In this document: positions 43,023 to 51,824 of the stretch, piece after piece | Position numbering within the stretch: position 1 is the stretch's first letter | How the letters are laid out: every line of letters starts with the position of its first letter | Source: JBMNKL01 sp050952225 | GTDB lineage: Bacteria; Bacillota; Clostridia; Acetivibrionales; DTU013 | NCBI GenBank assembly: GCA_050952225.1 | Contig: JBMNKL010000003.1 | Location: 62,001 to 126,000 of the forward strand | DNA length: 64,000 nt | Direction: 5' to 3' | Notes under the pieces: generated by a model | What the model was told of the DNA's origin: nothing | Database searches by the model: none | The model's input: the letters and a program-made list of their open reading frames with translations, nothing else | Made by a program: the position numbers and the translations under genes

Positions 43023-43823
43023 ATGCGGATTTTTCGCATCAAGTACGGGGTTAAAATGATTGATTTGCATTCACACGTGCTTTACGGCCTGGACGACGGG
43101 GCGGAAAACGAGGAAATGACATTGAATATGCTCCGTATTGCGCACCGGGACGGTATTACCAGGATAATTGCCACGCCGCATTTTATATGCGGGGAAAACC
43201 TGTACAATGCCGAAACTCTGGAAAAGAGACTCCAGGAGACGATTCAGCTAGCCAAAAAAAACAATATAGATGTCGAATTATACCCGGGAAACGAGATATA
43301 CCTGGACGAATACGCGCTGGACAACATAAAGAACGGTCAATGCAGTACGCTGGCCGGTTCCAGGTATGTGTTGGTCGAGCTGCCGATGGCAGGTTTCTTA
43401 AAAAACATCGGGAACATCCTGTATAATATCCTGGGCAACGGGTATATCCCAGTGTTGGCGCATGTTGAACGGTATGAATACTTCCGGTCCGACCTGAAAG
43501 TTTTAAAGCGGTTCCTGGAAATGGGATGTATTTCCCAGATAAACGCCACGTCTATCAATGGCATAGCAGGCACAAGGGCGCAAAAGGCCGCCAGGGAAAT
43601 GCTTATCCGGAACATGGGGCATGTAGTGGCATCGGATGCACATACCGACAGGGTAAGGGTTCCAAGGCTTTCAAAAGCGCTGGAAACCGTAAAGAGCTGG
43701 CTGGGTGAAGAAAGGGCGAGAAACATTTTTTATGTCCACCCCGAAGCAATATTGAGAAACGAGTCTTTTCAAGTTGAAGAACCTCCAGAGATAAGGAAAA
43801 AGTTGTTTCATTGGTTTAGATAA
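43023..43823 (+). CDS. PHP-family protein-tyrosine phosphatase (CpsB/YwqE type)
   Basis: 266 residues. Mn-dependent phosphatase that acts on the CpsD-type tyrosine kinase of capsule synthesis. All metal motifs are intact: HSHVLYGLDDG, ATPHF, GNEIYLDE, VELPMAG, AHVERYEY and ASDAHTD. The frame starts at ATG 43023 (AAGGA 8 bases upstream). ATG 43056 would give the usual MIDLHSH start, so the first 11 residues are uncertain. First gene of the cluster; its kinase is the last plus-strand gene (60431). Confidence 0.92.
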   Translation: MRIFRIKYGVKMIDLHSHVLYGLDDGAENEEMTLNMLRIAHRDGITRIIATPHFICGENLYNAETLEKRLQETIQLAKKNNIDVELYPGNEIYLDEYALDNIKNGQCSTLAGSRYVLVELPMAGFLKNIGNILYNILGNGYIPVLAHVERYEYFRSDLKVLKRFLEMGCISQINATSINGIAGTRAQKAAREMLIRNMGHVVASDAHTDRVRVPRLSKALETVKSWLGEERARNIFYVHPEAILRNESFQVEEPPEIRKKLFHWFR

Positions 43824-43866
43824 CGTTTGGCTGCTATATTTCAAAATATGGTTAAGGGGGCCAGCA

Positions 43867-45003
43867 ATGCCATATGATATCTGGCTTTCGTCACCACATA
43901 TGAGCGACGAGGGCTATGAAATGAAATACATAAAGGAAGCCTTCGACACAAACTGGATTGCGCCGCTTGGAGCAAACGTGGATGGGTTTGAAAAGGAAAT
44001 AGCCCAGAAAATAGGAGTAAGAAGCGCCGTGGCATTGTCGTCGGGAACGGCGGCCATACATATGGCGTTAAAGGCTGCCGGGGTGGAAGCCGGCGATATC
44101 GTGTTCTGCCAGAGCCTGACATTTGCGGCTACGGCAAACCCGATTATTTACCAGGGAGCTACTCCCGTTTTTATCGACAGCGATTTTGAAACGTGGAACA
44201 TGGACCCCGGACTACTGGAAAAAGCTTTTAAAAAATACCCGGAGGTCAAGGCCGTCATAGCAGTTAATCTTTATGGCCTGGCAGCCGATTTGGACAAAAT
44301 TGTCGGGATTTGCAGGAAACATGGCGTGCCGCTTATAGAAGATGCGGCGGAATCCCTGGGTACCACTTATAAAGGCAAGTATACGGGCACATTTGGGGAC
44401 TACGGAATATTATCGTTTAACGGGAATAAAATAATAACCACGTCGGGCGGCGGGATGCTCGTTTCCAATAATGAAGAGCGGATAGCCAGGGTCCGTTTTT
44501 GGGCCGCCCAGTCAAGGGACAGGGCAAGGCATTACCAGCACAGCGAACTGGGCTACAATTACCGCATGAGCAACGTGGTTGCCGGCATCGGCAGGGGACA
44601 GCTCAGGGTGCTCGATGAGCGGATAGCGAAAAAGAAATACATTTTTGAATATTACAGGAGGGAGCTGGACCGGCTTGACGGCATCCAGTTCATGCCCGTC
44701 AACGAGTGGAATGAGCCCAACTATTGGCTGAGCTGCATCACGCTGAGCGGCAGCATAAGGCCTCTGCATATAATGGACGCGCTTGAGGCCGATAATATCG
44801 AATCAAGGCCCATATGGAAGCCCATGCACATGCAGCCGTTCTATGAAAAGTATGATTTTATAGGGAGAGGAGTCGCCGGTAAGCTTTTTGAGAACGGCGT
44901 CTGTCTGCCCAGCGATACGAAAATGACAGATGAGGATTTAGATAGAGTATGCGGGGTTATTAAGGGGCTGTGGAGGCAGGAATGCAGGCAGGGGTCGGAT
45001 TAA
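43867..45003 (+). CDS. DegT/DnrJ/EryC1 aminotransferase (PglE/EpsN-like)
   Basis: 378-residue PLP enzyme that aminates a 4-keto (or 3-keto) nucleotide sugar. The PLP lysine is K188 in FNGNKIITTSGGGML; ALSSGTAAIHMAL and EDAAESLGTTYKG are further family motifs. The start MPYDIWLSSPHMS is typical of the EpsN/PglE group. With the PglF-like dehydratase (56458) and the PglC-like transferase (next gene) it could make a 4-amino-4,6-dideoxy-GlcNAc sugar; the acetyltransferase for bacillosamine is not in the window. The RBS AAGGGGG is seen. It overlaps the next gene. Confidence 0.92.
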   Translation: MPYDIWLSSPHMSDEGYEMKYIKEAFDTNWIAPLGANVDGFEKEIAQKIGVRSAVALSSGTAAIHMALKAAGVEAGDIVFCQSLTFAATANPIIYQGATPVFIDSDFETWNMDPGLLEKAFKKYPEVKAVIAVNLYGLAADLDKIVGICRKHGVPLIEDAAESLGTTYKGKYTGTFGDYGILSFNGNKIITTSGGGMLVSNNEERIARVRFWAAQSRDRARHYQHSELGYNYRMSNVVAGIGRGQLRVLDERIAKKKYIFEYYRRELDRLDGIQFMPVNEWNEPNYWLSCITLSGSIRPLHIMDALEADNIESRPIWKPMHMQPFYEKYDFIGRGVAGKLFENGVCLPSDTKMTDEDLDRVCGVIKGLWRQECRQGSD

Positions 45004-45749
45004 ACCTGAATAACGGGCAATTGCCGCATATGCGCCCGGATCAGCCGCCGCGCTTGTCCGGAAAAGGCAGCATATACAGGAATTTTTTCAAAAGGCCGAT
45101 GGACCTTGTATTGTCATTGCTTGCAATAATTGTCCTGAGCCCCGTTTTATTAATAATAGCGGTTTTAGTCCGGATCAATCTCGGCAGCCCGGTAATATTC
45201 AAACAGAAAAGGCCGGGGCTGAATGAGGAGATGTTTACGCTGTACAAGTTCAGGACCATGACGGACGAAAAAGACGAAAACGGGGAGCTGCTTCCTGATG
45301 CAGTGCGCCTGACGAGATTTGGGAGAATCCTGCGCTCCTCATCGCTGGATGAATTGCCTGAACTGTTTAACATCCTCAAAGGCGACATGTCGATAGTGGG
45401 GCCGAGACCGCAGCTTGTTAAAGATATGGTATTCATGACCCCGGAACAGCGTAAGCGCCATGAAGTAAGACCGGGGTTAACGGGCTGGGCCCAGGTGAAT
45501 GGGCGAAACTGCATCAAATGGGAAGACAAGTTTGTATATGATTTGGAGTATATTGAGAATATTACGTTTTTACGTGATTGTAAGATTATTCTCATTACAT
45601 TTATAAAGGTATTCAAAAGAGAAAGCATAAACACCGAGGGAATGGCAACTGCCGAAGATTTTGGGGATTACTTGCTGAAAACAGGCCAAGTGGATGAAAG
45701 AAGTTATGCACAGCGTATAGAAGAAAGCAAACAGTTAATGATGAGGTAG
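44982..45749 (+). CDS. Initiating sugar transferase (undecaprenyl-phosphate phosphoglycosyltransferase)
   Basis: 255 residues from ATG 44982 (GGAGG six bases upstream, inside the preceding gene; GTG 44970 overlaps that RBS). Small monotopic PGT with one membrane helix (~40-62), KFRTMTDEKDENG, the catalytic Asp-Glu in SLDELPEL, FNILKGDMSIVGPRP and RPGLTGWAQVNGRN. It is the PglC/EpsL type without the large N-terminal membrane domain of WbaP. It moves the first sugar phosphate onto undecaprenyl phosphate. The ~50-residue C-terminal tail is longer than in PglC. Confidence 0.93.
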   Translation: MQAGVGLNLNNGQLPHMRPDQPPRLSGKGSIYRNFFKRPMDLVLSLLAIIVLSPVLLIIAVLVRINLGSPVIFKQKRPGLNEEMFTLYKFRTMTDEKDENGELLPDAVRLTRFGRILRSSSLDELPELFNILKGDMSIVGPRPQLVKDMVFMTPEQRKRHEVRPGLTGWAQVNGRNCIKWEDKFVYDLEYIENITFLRDCKIILITFIKVFKRESINTEGMATAEDFGDYLLKTGQVDERSYAQRIEESKQLMMR

Positions 45750-45751
45750 AT

Positions 45752-46993
45752 ATGAACATCTGGCTTATTAATCATTATGCAGTACCGACGAACCTATACC
45801 CGTTGGCACGTCCAGCTGCATTTGCAAAATATCTTATGCGGTCAGGCCATGAAGTAACCATTTTTGCAGCAAGTACGGTACATAATTCCAACATAAACCT
45901 CATTACAGATAAAAGCAGATATAGAGAGGAAACTGTTGACGGAATAAGATATGTATATATCCGCGCATCGCAGTACCAGGGTAACGGAATAAAAAGAATC
46001 ATCAATATGTTTCAGTATCCGTTAAGGTTAGCGTCAGTTTGCAAGCATTTTCGCAAACCTGATGTCGTTATCGCGACATCAGTTACGCCGATGGCATGTA
46101 CTGCGGGGTTAAAGCTTGCCAGGAGATATAATTGCAAGGGAATTGCAGAGATTGCTGATTTATGGCCGGAATCCTTTGCGGCATATGGGCTGATAAGTGC
46201 AAAGAATCCGATTTTAAAGCTCATGTACCGGTATGAAAAAAGGATGTATAAATTAGCCGACAAAATCATTTTTACTATGGAAGGCGGCAAAGACTATATA
46301 GCAGAAAAAGGTTGGGATAAAGGTCATGGAGGGCCGGTTGATTTGAACAAGGTATACCATATAAATAATGGTGTTGACCTTGATTTGTTTGTCAGTAATC
46401 GTGAAAATTACATGCTTTCAGACGAGGACCTGGAAAACGGGCATACGTTTAAAGTTATCTATACGGGTGCTATCAGATATGCAAATAATATTAAAAGTAT
46501 TGTAGAAGCAGCCAGGATAATTAATGAAAATTATCCCGGCAATATTAAGTTTCTAATATATGGTGACGGAAATGACAGAGAAAACCTGGAAAAATACTGT
46601 GTTGTCAACAAGATTGAAAATGTAGTTTTTAAAGGCTTTGTTGATAAAAAATATATTCCATATATATTGAGCAAATCAAACTTAAATATAATACATTTTG
46701 AACAAAATAGCATAAAGAAATACGGTGTAAGCCTGAATAAGATGTTCGAGTACTTTGCAAGCGGGAAACCGGTTATTTCGGATTGTGAATCTGGATATGA
46801 CCTGATAAAGAGATATAATTGCGGAATTGTTGTGGATAACGCCAGCGCTGAGCAATTGGCCGAAGCAATTGTGCGAATCAGCAAAATGGCGGATGAGGAG
46901 TATAACAGGTATTGCAGGAATGCTATAACAGCAGCCCGTGATTACGACTTTAAAGCATTGACGGAGAAGTTGACAGGGATTATAGAGGATTAA
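45752..46993 (+). CDS. Glycosyltransferase family 4 (WbuB-like)
   Basis: 413 residues, GT-B fold. The N-terminal domain has NHYAVPTNLYPLARPAAFAKYL and EIADLWPESFAAYGL, typical of WbuB-type enzymes that add FucNAc or a related sugar. The C-terminal domain has IYTGAIRYANN, IYGDGNDRENLEKY and the GT4 donor-binding stretch GVSLNKMFEYFASGKPV with the conserved Glu. It starts two bases after the preceding stop region with RBS ATGAGGTAG. Donor and acceptor unknown. AT content begins to rise towards its end. Confidence 0.88.
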   Translation: MNIWLINHYAVPTNLYPLARPAAFAKYLMRSGHEVTIFAASTVHNSNINLITDKSRYREETVDGIRYVYIRASQYQGNGIKRIINMFQYPLRLASVCKHFRKPDVVIATSVTPMACTAGLKLARRYNCKGIAEIADLWPESFAAYGLISAKNPILKLMYRYEKRMYKLADKIIFTMEGGKDYIAEKGWDKGHGGPVDLNKVYHINNGVDLDLFVSNRENYMLSDEDLENGHTFKVIYTGAIRYANNIKSIVEAARIINENYPGNIKFLIYGDGNDRENLEKYCVVNKIENVVFKGFVDKKYIPYILSKSNLNIIHFEQNSIKKYGVSLNKMFEYFASGKPVISDCESGYDLIKRYNCGIVVDNASAEQLAEAIVRISKMADEEYNRYCRNAITAARDYDFKALTEKLTGIIED

Positions 46994-47015
46994 TAATTTA
47001 TAAAGGATATAGATA

Positions 47016-47779
47016 ATGGGAGTCTTTGAAAGAATATATGTTGATTTTTTTATGCCGGAAAGATTCGAGGAGTACAGAAATATTATTAAAATAGCAATAG
47101 AAAATGGATACCAATGTATTTCAATGATAGATTATATAAAAAACTTTTGTAATAGTGACAGTGACGCTAAATTAATTATACTAAGACATGATATTGATAA
47201 TGATTTAAAAGCTACTCGAAGGTTTTTTCAGATTGAAAGAGAGTTAGAAGTTAAATCTACGTATTATTTTAGATTATGTACATTAGATTATAGCCTCATG
47301 GATAACATAATTGATTATGGGAGTGAAGTTGGATACCATTATGAAGAATTAGCAACATATTGTAAGAAAAATAAAATTACAAGTAAAAAAATATTAATAA
47401 AGAACATCTAGATGAAATTTACCATATATTTAAATCTAACCTAAAGAAATACTTTTACCGTTATGATATTAAGACTATCGCTGGTCACGGCGATTATTAC
47501 AACAGAAAAATAGGCATTCCAAATCAATATGTTTTTAATTTTTTCAGTTATAAGGAATTGGGGATAAAAATTGAAGCATATGACAAACAGCTATTAAAAA
47601 GCTTTACTAATTATATATCAGATGATAGATATAAACCATACTGGAAGAATAATATTTCTATATATGACGCATTTAACTCAAATAGTAGAAGAGTTCTATT
47701 TTTATCCCATCCTGGTAACTGGGAATCAAATATAACTGAAAACCTTAAGTGTAATATATTAAGAGTGCTTAAAAAATGA
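47016..47779 (+). pseudogene. Polysaccharide deacetylase-like protein, one frameshift in an A-run
   Basis: The first frame (47016-47411) has the NodB-type metal motif RHDIDND, KSTYYFRL and VGYHYEELA. The second frame (about 47392-47779) continues NKEHLDEIYHIFKSN, TIAGHGDYYNRK and ending FLSHPGNWESN. One additional A in the A7 run at 47385-47391 joins them into about 254 residues. Otherwise the protein is cut after the metal site. The domain would deacetylate an amino sugar of the polysaccharide, but it lacks a signal peptide, so a cytosolic or lipid-linked substrate is more likely. Strongly AT-rich. Confidence 0.8.
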
Positions 47780-47810
47780 AATATAACTTTGTATTAAGGA
47801 TAATAGGAAT

Positions 47811-48914
47811 ATGAAAAGAAAAGTCTGTCATATAACAAGTGTACATAACAGATATGATGTTAGAATTTTTAAAAAAGAATGCACTTCTTTGGCAAAAGTC
47901 GGATACGATGTAACTTTATTAGTTAATGATAACCAGCCCGATGAAATTATTAACGATGTCAGGATAATTTCATCAGATTTTGTACCCGGGAATAGGCTCA
48001 GCAGGATGATATACTCAAATAAATACCTATATAAGAAGGCAATTGAGATAGACGCTGAGATATATCATATTCACGATCCTGAATTGTTGCCGGTAGGAAA
48101 TAAACTTAAAAGAAAGGGCAAGAAAGTTATATTTGATTCTCATGAAAATTATGGAGAACAAATTAAGGGGAAAACATGGATTCCTAAAATCTTAAGAAAC
48201 AGCGTTTCTACAGTTTTTGAAAAATATGAAAAATACTCTGTAAAAAAGTATAATGCAGTAATTAGTGTATCTCCGAATATAGTGGAGAGATTTGTGAAAA
48301 TAAACCCAAATTCAATAATGATAACAAATTATCCTATTGTAAGGGATGAAGAAATAAAGCCAATGCAAAATCCGCTTAATGCAATTTGCTTTGCTGGAGG
48401 CATAAGTGAGCAATGGTGCCATGATAAAATAATCAAGGCCATAGACAATGTCGAAGTTGTATATATATTGGCAGGAAGCGGTACAAGAAAATATATAGAT
48501 TACCTCCGCTCTTTACCGGGTTGGAACAAAGTTAGTTATGTCGGGAAAATCCCATTTGAAGAAGTAAAAAATATATACTCGAAAGCAGTTGCAGGAATAG
48601 CTTTGAATCTTTCAAGCCAGCTAAAAGATGAAGGGACCCTGGGGAATACAAAGATATTTGAATTTATGGAAGCAAGCATTGCGGTAATTTGTTCCAATAA
48701 TAAATTATGGAAAGAAATAGTAGAAGATAACAAATGCGGAATTTGCATTAATCCAAATTGCGTAGAAGAAATAACTAGTGCGATACGCTACATTTTAGAT
48801 AACCCGGATGCAGCCAGTGCAATGGGCAAAAATGGAAGAAAAGCTGTAGTTGAAAAATATAATTGGAAAACTCAAGAGAAAGAATTACTGAAGTTATATG
48901 AAACATTGTTCTGA
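47811..48914 (+). CDS. Glycosyltransferase family 4
   Basis: 367 residues with N-terminal KVCHITSVHNRYDVRIFKKE, IYHIHDPELLPVG and FDSHENYGEQ, and C-terminal YILAGSGTR and the GT4 stretch EGTLGNTKIFEFMEASI with the donor-binding Glu. No membrane segment. It adds an unknown sugar in the repeat unit. Base use is clearly more AT-rich than the flanking genes, as in the genes up to 53.4 kb. Confidence 0.88.
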   Translation: MKRKVCHITSVHNRYDVRIFKKECTSLAKVGYDVTLLVNDNQPDEIINDVRIISSDFVPGNRLSRMIYSNKYLYKKAIEIDAEIYHIHDPELLPVGNKLKRKGKKVIFDSHENYGEQIKGKTWIPKILRNSVSTVFEKYEKYSVKKYNAVISVSPNIVERFVKINPNSIMITNYPIVRDEEIKPMQNPLNAICFAGGISEQWCHDKIIKAIDNVEVVYILAGSGTRKYIDYLRSLPGWNKVSYVGKIPFEEVKNIYSKAVAGIALNLSSQLKDEGTLGNTKIFEFMEASIAVICSNNKLWKEIVEDNKCGICINPNCVEEITSAIRYILDNPDAASAMGKNGRKAVVEKYNWKTQEKELLKLYETLF

Positions 48915-49019
48915 AAATATTTAGATTTACTGCAAAAAATTATATTTCTATTAATGTTTAATCATTATATAATTCTATACCGTTATAATTAACAAATCTA
49001 ATTTTTCAGTGGTGGATAT

Positions 49020-50228
49020 ATGAATTATAATAATAGTGAAGTTCTATTAAATAATTATAAAACAGATAAAAGTATTAGCACCTTTATTGCGTATTATTAT
49101 ATTATTGAAGCTCTTAATCTTGCAATAAAACTTACACTTCCTATTTCAGATACGATGTGGAGAACACTAAGCAACGGATTTATGATTGTTCTATTCTTGC
49201 TTATGCTATTTTCCATAGGGCATGTTATCAAACGTGTACTAAAACAATTTATTCTAACAGAAATAGTCTTTTTATTTCTGTATACTCTTAGTTACTTACA
49301 GGGAAATGCAGATTCGTCATTGCTTTTAAAAACAGGTTTTCGGACTTTAGCTGTTTGCATTCCATTATCATTCTATGTGTACTCGGTAAGAAACAAGGAG
49401 ATATTTTACAATACTATCTTAAGGAGCTCATATCTAATTGTAATAATATTATCTTTTGTTTCATTTATATCAATGAATAAAAAAAATGATGCAGGCTATA
49501 GCATGTCTTTATCATATGCTTTATTACTACCGACATTGCTTCAAATAAATGAATTTTTTAAATACCGGCGCCTTATAAATTTAACCTTAACTTGTATTGC
49601 ATTTGTTGCAATTCTACTTTATGGTGCCAGGGGTCCCCTTTTATGTATTACAACTATGATTATGCTTAAATTTATAATCGATACTAAAAATATGACAGGA
49701 AAAATATCTGGTTTTCTTTTGACATTTGTTATTATTGGGTTGATTATTAGGTTTTCAAATCAAATTGGCAAATCGCTTTTAGACTTATTGGCGGGTCATA
49801 ATATTTACAGTCGTACTATTTACTCATTAGTTTACGGGGAAATGATGGAAACATCAGGTAGGGATTTACTTTTCAAGTACTATTGGAAACTAATACAGAA
49901 GAAGCCTATTTTAGGATGGGGGTTGCTGGGAGGATGGATTGATGCGGGCTACGGACCACATAATATGTTGCTTGAATATTTGCTTGCATTCGGTTATGTT
50001 GGAGGAGGGTTACTCTGTATATTTTCAATTAGTCTATTGTTCATAACTTTTTTTATCAATGAGAAACACTTGAAAGATCTTTTTATCATCTATTGCTCTT
50101 TTAATATCGTAATGTTTTTTGTATCCGGCAATTTCTTAACAAAAGTAAACTGGTTTATTTTTGTTGCACTTTATTTTTCTCAAAAAGTAGCAACAGAAGG
50201 TGTAAGTAGTGTTAAAGCCATAGGTTAG
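49020..50228 (+). CDS. Wzy-like polysaccharide polymerase / O-antigen ligase family membrane protein
   Basis: 402 residues with about eleven hydrophobic segments and a larger extracellular loop (~265-310) holding GRDLLFKYYWKLIQKKPILGWGL and the GPHNMLLEYLLAFG stretch, a form common in Wzy/WaaL proteins. It would polymerise lipid-linked repeat units outside the membrane. Sequence identity in this family is low, so the call rests on topology and position. AT-rich, as expected for serotype-specific genes. Confidence 0.78.
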   Translation: MNYNNSEVLLNNYKTDKSISTFIAYYYIIEALNLAIKLTLPISDTMWRTLSNGFMIVLFLLMLFSIGHVIKRVLKQFILTEIVFLFLYTLSYLQGNADSSLLLKTGFRTLAVCIPLSFYVYSVRNKEIFYNTILRSSYLIVIILSFVSFISMNKKNDAGYSMSLSYALLLPTLLQINEFFKYRRLINLTLTCIAFVAILLYGARGPLLCITTMIMLKFIIDTKNMTGKISGFLLTFVIIGLIIRFSNQIGKSLLDLLAGHNIYSRTIYSLVYGEMMETSGRDLLFKYYWKLIQKKPILGWGLLGGWIDAGYGPHNMLLEYLLAFGYVGGGLLCIFSISLLFITFFINEKHLKDLFIIYCSFNIVMFFVSGNFLTKVNWFIFVALYFSQKVATEGVSSVKAIG

Positions 50229-50240
50229 GGTGTTTGATAT

Positions 50241-51824
50241 ATGTATAAATTATTATTAAATAAATATACGGCATATCCCTGGTTTCAGTCAGAGAGGATT
50301 TCTTTCCGCGGGTATTTTATTTCAAATGGTAATCTTTACAAAGGTGAAGAAGCCATTTCTTTCCTGTTGGATAAACTCAACAAGATAGAATTTAAAAGCA
50401 TTTTGCTACTACTTAATGGATTATTTTCAATAATTATTTGCGGAGAGAATGAAGTATATTTTGCTACTGATCGATTACGCTGTCTTCCTCTTTTTTATGC
50501 GTTTCATGAAGGAGACATACTTGTAAGTGATAATGCACAAGAGATTTATAACGCGTTGCCTAAAGTCACATTTGACCCAGTTTCAATTGAGGATTTTAAA
50601 GCTAATGGACTTTTTGTATCAGGGGCAAGTACGTTATACAGAGAAATAAAACAGGTACAAGCTGGTGAATGGGTATGTTATAAGAATGATTGCCATCAAC
50701 TGTCTTCTGGTTTTTACTTTACTCATGCAGATGAGAATAAAAACAAAAAAACACAGGCGGAGCAAACAGAGAAATTCCGTCCAATTTTTAAAGAGGCATG
50801 TAACAATTTAGTTATTGCACTGGATGGAAGAACAGCAGTTGTTTCCCTCTCTGGGGGAACTGACTCACGAGAACTTCTACTAATGCTTCATACTGCTGGA
50901 TATAAAAAAGTACTATGTTTCAGTTATGGTAAAAAAGGTAGTCTTGACTGTACATATGCAAAAAAACTGGCTGGTCATTTTGGTTATCCATGGATTGAGA
51001 TTACTTATACTCGAAAGCTTTGGAGGGATTTGCGGGATACTCCTGAATTTATTAGCAATTTTAACTCAGCAGGTAACTTTGCTGCTTTGCCTCATATACA
51101 AGACATATTAGCAGTTAAAATACTGCATGAACAGAATATCATTTCTCGGGATAGTGTATTTCTCCCAGGCCATGCAGGGGCAATTGCCGGTGGTAATTTT
51201 TTACCTGACTTTTTACGAGAACAACTTTTCACGTATGAGGAACTTATCGAAAAGGTTATTCAAAATATATATAATAAATGCAATTCTTCATGTAAACTTT
51301 CTCAAGATTTAATCAAGAAAATTAAAGGATTTTTCGATCCTGACAAATGCAATACAAATGAAGAAAGCGAAGCCCAATATCATTGCTTTATTATGAAAGA
51401 ACGGCAAGCCAAGTTTATTATCAATTCAGTTCGTGCATATGAAATAATGGGATATGAGTGGTTATTGCCGCTCTGTGATTTAGAGTTATTAAACTTTATG
51501 AAAACAATTCCCCTTTACTTGAAGCATAAAAAGAAGTTTATTCGGGACTTTATGGGACTAAACAGTATCCCATCTACTTCCGATGATTCTGTTTATAAAT
51601 TTATTGCAGATAAAATCTGCAATATTCCTCCTTTATGCGTTGTTACGAGAAAGCTGTCAAAAATACCGAAATATTTTGCATCACCCGTACAAACAACTGG
51701 GCTTTATGGGTTTTATGCTTATCTGAAAGGCTGTGTTTATGGAAATCAGTATTTCTCGATAAATGATCTGATTAATTATTATTATATATCTTCACTGAAG
51801 GAAAAGAATATATGGACCAGTTAA
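50241..51824 (+). CDS. Asparagine-synthase-like protein without glutaminase nucleophile
   Basis: 527 residues. The N-terminal part (~1-150) has the Ntn-hydrolase-like pattern of class II amidotransferases (FSIIICGENEVYFATDRLRCLPLFYA) but lacks the Cys at position 2 (it starts MYKLLLNK), so it should not hydrolyse glutamine. The C-terminal part holds the ATP pyrophosphatase loop SLSGGTDSREL (~205-215) and FLPGHAGAIAGGNFL. It could form an amide or similar bond on a sugar, or use free ammonia. Such genes occur in some surface polysaccharide loci and in lasso-peptide clusters. It overlaps the flippase gene by 13 bases. Confidence 0.82.
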   Translation: MYKLLLNKYTAYPWFQSERISFRGYFISNGNLYKGEEAISFLLDKLNKIEFKSILLLLNGLFSIIICGENEVYFATDRLRCLPLFYAFHEGDILVSDNAQEIYNALPKVTFDPVSIEDFKANGLFVSGASTLYREIKQVQAGEWVCYKNDCHQLSSGFYFTHADENKNKKTQAEQTEKFRPIFKEACNNLVIALDGRTAVVSLSGGTDSRELLLMLHTAGYKKVLCFSYGKKGSLDCTYAKKLAGHFGYPWIEITYTRKLWRDLRDTPEFISNFNSAGNFAALPHIQDILAVKILHEQNIISRDSVFLPGHAGAIAGGNFLPDFLREQLFTYEELIEKVIQNIYNKCNSSCKLSQDLIKKIKGFFDPDKCNTNEESEAQYHCFIMKERQAKFIINSVRAYEIMGYEWLLPLCDLELLNFMKTIPLYLKHKKKFIRDFMGLNSIPSTSDDSVYKFIADKICNIPPLCVVTRKLSKIPKYFASPVQTTGLYGFYAYLKGCVYGNQYFSINDLINYYYISSLKEKNIWTS

